A stretch of 8,421 bases of DNA from Mogibacterium sp. (GTDB taxonomy: Bacteria > Bacillota > Clostridia > Peptostreptococcales > Anaerovoracaceae), in assembly GCA_021442505.1 (NCBI GenBank), contig JABUTC010000011.1, forward strand, positions 16,967-25,387. The letters run 5' to 3'. Below, piece by piece: positions 5,280-8,421 of this stretch. The position numbers and the translations under genes were made by a program. Position 1 is the first letter of the stretch; every line of letters starts with the position of its first letter. The notes beneath the pieces were generated by a model. It was not told where the DNA came from. It worked only from the letters and a program-made list of their open reading frames with translations, and did no database searches.

Positions 5280-7379
5280 ATGCTGGATAAGATTAAAGCG
5301 CTGTTATTGAAAATATGGGAAAAGATTAAAGACCTTCTGGCAAAAGGAAGGGAGTTTTTCAATCGCAAATTTCCGAAGCGCAAGCCGAAGTATTTTGACG
5401 GGGACCTGCATGAGGCGAAGTATGTTCTCCTTATGCTTGTCTACGCGTTCTTTATATATCTGTTCATAGAGGAATTCGCACGAATTACGAACGGTCCTTT
5501 CGACGGACTGCTGTTCCTGATTCAGAAACCTGTAGTCTTCCTGTACAACACAGCGATTATTTTCACAACGATGACAATAGCGCTGCTCTTCAAGAGAAGA
5601 CGTTTCGCCTGGATAATCATTTCGCTGGTATGGATCAGCCTGGGCATTGTAAACGGTGGAATCCTGCTGAAGAGAATGACACCTTTTACCCTGTACGATC
5701 TTCAGAACCTCGGAGATGGACTGACGCTGCTGACTACGTACTTCGCGAAGTGGCAGATTACGCTTGCTACTGTGGCAGTCTGCCTGATAGTGGCGCTGCT
5801 GGTTCTCGTTTTCCTGAGAAGCGACAAGTGGATAAACATCAATTACAAGAAGAGTATTGCGGCGATAGCAATTTCTGCTGCAGTGACGCTTATTGCAACA
5901 TTTGGACTTATAAAGATTGGTGTGCTCAGCACCTTCTTCGGAAACCTCAACTATGCGTATAACGATTACGGTTTCCCTTACTGTTTCATAAACACATCGC
6001 TGAACACGGGAATCAAGAAACCGGACGGCTACTCCGAGGAGCTTATTGACAGCATCCTCAAGGAGGACACAAAGAGCGGAACAGATACCATACTCGAGCA
6101 GAAGAACGACAGCGAAAACTATCCGAACATTATCGTGCTACAGATGGAGTCCTTCACTACGGCTTCAGATTACACGAACATTTCGGTTGATAAAGATCCG
6201 ACACCGGTATTCACAGAGCTGATGAACAACTACACATCCGGCTGGTTTACTGTGCCGGCCTGCGGAGCGGGAACTGCGAACACGGAGTTTGAGGTGCTGA
6301 CTGGAATCAGTGCAAAATTCTTCGGACCGGGTGAATATCCGTACAAGGGCAAACTCAGAGAGCAGACCCTCGAAAATCTCGCTTATGTTCTGAAGAGACA
6401 CGGCTTTGCGGCAAACGCGCTTCACGACCACCGCGCGCTCTTCTACAACAGAAATGAGGTATATGCGGACTTCGGATTCGACAGCTACACTTCTGTCGAA
6501 TATATGAACAATATCGAGAAGACTCCGACGAACTGGTGCAAGGACAAAGTCATGATTTCAGATATTGTGGGAATCATGGACGAGACCGAGTCGAGAGACT
6601 TCCTCCACATCATCTCGGTAGAGGGACACGGAAGCTATCCGACCGAGCAGGTTTTCAAGACGCCGTATACGACGGTAACATGTGATAACGAAGAGACGAA
6701 GTGGAAGTACGAGTACTACCTGAACGAGTGCCATGAGATGGATACTTTTATCGGCGACCTCATCAATGAAATCAACGAGAGAGGCGAGCCGACAATTATG
6801 CTCATCTACGGAGACCACATCCCGGCTCTCGATGTTAAGGAAAAAGACTACGTATGTCAGGACCTCTATAAGACGCACTATGTAATCTGGGACAACATGG
6901 GCCTTGCGAAAAAAGATCAGGATCTTGCGGCATACGAGACAGGTGCAATTCTCCTGAAGAATGCGGGACTTGCGCATGAGGGAGTAATTTTCGACTTCCA
7001 GCAGACGGCCGACAAGTCAGACTCGGCTTACCAGGATAAGCTGAAGGCCCTCGCATACGACATGATATACGGAAAGAACTTTGTTTTCGCAGGAACTAAT
7101 CCTTACATTAAGACGAACATCAGGATGGGACACAAGACCATCAAGGTTCAGGAGATAGTAAAGATTGGAGACAACTACTTCCTGCGTGGAGAGAATTTCA
7201 CCGAGCACAGTACGGTCAGTCTGGACGGCAAGGTGCTGAAGACGGTTTACCTGAGCCCGACACTGCTTGGACTTACGGAGGAAATCGATCCGGATGTAGT
7301 GGAGAAGCTTGAGGTATCGCAGATAGATACTAAGGACAATACAATTTTGAGTACGATTGGTGCTCAGGAAGAGCTGTAA
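5280..7379 (+). CDS. LtaS-family lipoteichoic acid synthase / phosphoglycerol transferase
   Basis: This 699-residue membrane enzyme belongs to the family that moves phosphoglycerol from phosphatidylglycerol onto a growing lipoteichoic acid chain outside the membrane. An amphipathic, Lys-rich N-terminal helix precedes about five transmembrane segments (near residues 46-66, 80-105, 109-130, 160-178 and 190-210). The extracellular sulfatase-fold domain contains LQMESF (metal ligand E290), AGTANTEF (nucleophile T332, equivalent to T300 of Staphylococcus aureus LtaS), FYNR (R391, substrate site), GHGSY (H450) and YGDHIP (D512, H513), so the active site looks intact. After about residue 610 a beta-rich tail (IKVQEIVKIGDNYFLRGENF) resembles an Ig/IPT-like module that plain LtaS lacks. 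GAAAGG at 5268-5273 serves as ribosome site, and the ATG directly follows the ksgA stop, so translation is probably coupled. Whether it makes classical LTA or another glycerophosphate modification cannot be read from sequence. Confidence 0.9.
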   Translation: MLDKIKALLLKIWEKIKDLLAKGREFFNRKFPKRKPKYFDGDLHEAKYVLLMLVYAFFIYLFIEEFARITNGPFDGLLFLIQKPVVFLYNTAIIFTTMTIALLFKRRRFAWIIISLVWISLGIVNGGILLKRMTPFTLYDLQNLGDGLTLLTTYFAKWQITLATVAVCLIVALLVLVFLRSDKWININYKKSIAAIAISAAVTLIATFGLIKIGVLSTFFGNLNYAYNDYGFPYCFINTSLNTGIKKPDGYSEELIDSILKEDTKSGTDTILEQKNDSENYPNIIVLQMESFTTASDYTNISVDKDPTPVFTELMNNYTSGWFTVPACGAGTANTEFEVLTGISAKFFGPGEYPYKGKLREQTLENLAYVLKRHGFAANALHDHRALFYNRNEVYADFGFDSYTSVEYMNNIEKTPTNWCKDKVMISDIVGIMDETESRDFLHIISVEGHGSYPTEQVFKTPYTTVTCDNEETKWKYEYYLNECHEMDTFIGDLINEINERGEPTIMLIYGDHIPALDVKEKDYVCQDLYKTHYVIWDNMGLAKKDQDLAAYETGAILLKNAGLAHEGVIFDFQQTADKSDSAYQDKLKALAYDMIYGKNFVFAGTNPYIKTNIRMGHKTIKVQEIVKIGDNYFLRGENFTEHSTVSLDGKVLKTVYLSPTLLGLTEEIDPDVVEKLEVSQIDTKDNTILSTIGAQEEL

Positions 7380-7385
7380 AACAGC
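7373..7385 (+). other. Small perfect hairpin between the LTA synthase stop and the rho ribosome site
   Basis: GCTGT-AAA-ACAGC forms a 5-bp perfect stem with a 3-base loop. It spans the stop codon at 7377-7379 and abuts the AGGAG at 7386. No T-run follows, so it is not an intrinsic terminator. Any effect on rho translation is speculative, and the stem is short enough to be chance. Confidence 0.3.
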
Positions 7386-7390
7386 AGGAG
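7386..7390 (+). promoter_or_regulatory. Ribosome binding site for rho
   Basis: AGGAG lies 6 bases before the ATG at 7397. This is the best-placed ribosome site in the window. It fixes the rho start, and so shows that the short acidic N-terminus is real rather than a mis-called start. Confidence 0.75.
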
Positions 7391-7396
7391 ATTCAG

Positions 7397-8421
7397 ATGT
7401 CAGAAGAAAAGAACAATCTTATTGAAGAACAGATAGCGGCTGCAGAGCAGGATGCGCTTGATGCGGCGGTTATTGAAAATGAGGAAGGCGGCGAGGAGTT
7501 AGTCGAATCACCGAGCGCTGATGCTGCAGAGCCGGCTGAGGAAAGACCCGAGGTCGAGGGAATACTCGAGATTGCCGAGGGCGGTTTCGGCTTCCTCAGA
7601 TTCAACAACTTCCTCACTTCCGACAAGGACATATATGTTGCGCCGACTCAGATTCGTCGCTTCGGTCTTCGTACAGGCGATAAAATCTTCGGCGTTACCC
7701 GCAAGCCGCATCAGGGCGAGCGTTTCGGTGCGCTTCTCTATGTGAAAAGCGTAAACGGCGAGGATCCTATGAAGGCGAAGCACAGGAAACACTTCGACGC
7801 GCTGACACCGATTTTCCCGGATCAGCGGATTGTGCTTGAGCACTCGAGCATCGATCTGTCGACTAGAGTTATGGATCTGGTTGCGCCTATCGGAAGAGGA
7901 CAGAGAGGACTTATCGTCGCTCAGCCAAAGGCCGGTAAAACCGTTCTTCTCAAGAAGATTGCTGCAAGCATAGAGGACAATTATCCGGATATTGAGCTCA
8001 TCGTGCTGCTTGTTGACGAGAGACCTGAGGAAGTTACCGACATGAAGCGTTCGCTGAAGCGCTCAGAGGTAATCTATTCGACTTTCGACGAGCAGGCTTC
8101 GCATCATGTCAAGGTAGCTTCGATGGTAATCGAAAGAGCGAAGAGACTCGCGGAAAGCGGCAGGGACGTTGTGATTCTGCTCGACAGCATCACAAGACTT
8201 GCAAGAGCATACAATATGGAAGTTCCTGCATCGGGCAGAACCCTTTCGGGAGGACTCGACCCGAGTGCACTGCACCCGCCTAAGAAGTTTTTCGGAACAG
8301 CCAGAAACATCGAAGAGGGCGGAAGCGTTACGATACTTGCGACAGCTCTCGTTGAAACGGGAAGCCGCATGGACGATGTTATCTACGAGGAGTTCAAGGG
8401 AACGGGCAACATGGAGCTGTT
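7397..8421 (+). CDS. rho: Transcription termination factor Rho (3' partial)
   Basis: Rho is a hexameric RNA helicase/ATPase that ends transcription at Rho-dependent sites. About 341 residues are visible; comparison with E. coli Rho (419 residues) suggests roughly 75-80 are missing beyond the right edge. Residues 53 to about 120 form the RNA-binding cold-shock-like domain (VEGILEIAEGGFGFLR, DIYVAPTQIRRF). The ATPase core follows: RGQRGLIVAQPKAGKT with the Walker A Lys at 181, VDERPEEVTDM, and Walker B VILLDSITRLARAYN with D263. The visible part ends within EEFKGTGNMEL. The first 52 residues are acidic (15 Glu and 3 Asp against one Lys and one Arg) and do not resemble the helical N-terminal domain that normally occupies this space. 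The start is fixed by AGGAG at 7386. The gene follows the LTA synthase by 17 bases, so it is probably co-transcribed. Confidence 0.96.
   Translation, partial: MSEEKNNLIEEQIAAAEQDALDAAVIENEEGGEELVESPSADAAEPAEERPEVEGILEIAEGGFGFLRFNNFLTSDKDIYVAPTQIRRFGLRTGDKIFGVTRKPHQGERFGALLYVKSVNGEDPMKAKHRKHFDALTPIFPDQRIVLEHSSIDLSTRVMDLVAPIGRGQRGLIVAQPKAGKTVLLKKIAASIEDNYPDIELIVLLVDERPEEVTDMKRSLKRSEVIYSTFDEQASHHVKVASMVIERAKRLAESGRDVVILLDSITRLARAYNMEVPASGRTLSGGLDPSALHPPKKFFGTARNIEEGGSVTILATALVETGSRMDDVIYEEFKGTGNMEL

Noticed and set aside
7373..7400. Rho-independent terminator between the LTA synthase and rho genes
   Set aside because: The 5-bp stem is short and is followed by a ribosome site rather than a T-run.

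Overview
The window is a gene-dense, single-strand stretch of a bacterial chromosome of moderate GC. Seven protein genes all read on the + strand, and no gap between them exceeds 21 bases. The gene set (a DnaD-like primosome protein, DivIC/FtsB, RNase M5, a LtaS-type lipoteichoic acid synthase, and an M23 peptidase with G5 and LysM domains) points to a Gram-positive member of the Bacillota, most likely an anaerobic member of the class Clostridia. Frequent AGA/AGG arginine codons and GTG starts fit that. The family cannot be fixed from the sequence alone; something near the Anaerovoracaceae/Mogibacterium group is only a guess.

Layout, left to right: (1) the 3' part of a DnaD-domain replication protein, whose C-terminus looks like the N-terminal zinc-binding region of the helicase loader DnaC/DnaI but has no AAA+ ATPase domain (1-1110). 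(2) A large membrane-anchored murein peptidase with a long Pro/Lys/Glu-rich N-terminal region, a transmembrane segment, LysM, G5 and a complete M23 catalytic site (1083-3479). (3) A DivIC/FtsB-like division protein (3501-3863). (4) Ribonuclease M5, rnmV (3850-4413). (5) 16S rRNA dimethyladenosine transferase, ksgA/rsmA (4383-5279). (6) A LtaS-family phosphoglycerol transferase with five predicted membrane helices (5280-7379). (7) The 5' part of transcription terminator rho, running off the right edge (7397 onward).

The genes overlap or nearly touch (overlaps of 28, 14 and 31 bases, one directly adjoining stop/start pair, gaps of 21 and 17 bases), so they probably form one transcript with translational coupling. 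Two themes run through it: rRNA maturation (rnmV with ksgA, a widely conserved pair) and envelope or division work (M23 peptidase, DivIC, LTA synthase), framed by replication and transcription factors. No RNA gene, mobile element, CRISPR array or convincing intrinsic terminator is visible, and there is no gene-free stretch over 300 bases.

This is mainly housekeeping DNA and I do not see a clear new defence or mobile system. The points most worth a second look are the DnaD/DnaC-N fusion without an ATPase, the unusual cytoplasmic-type extension with a duplicated motif on the peptidase, its linkage to DivIC, and the acidic tail that replaces the usual N-terminal helical domain of Rho.
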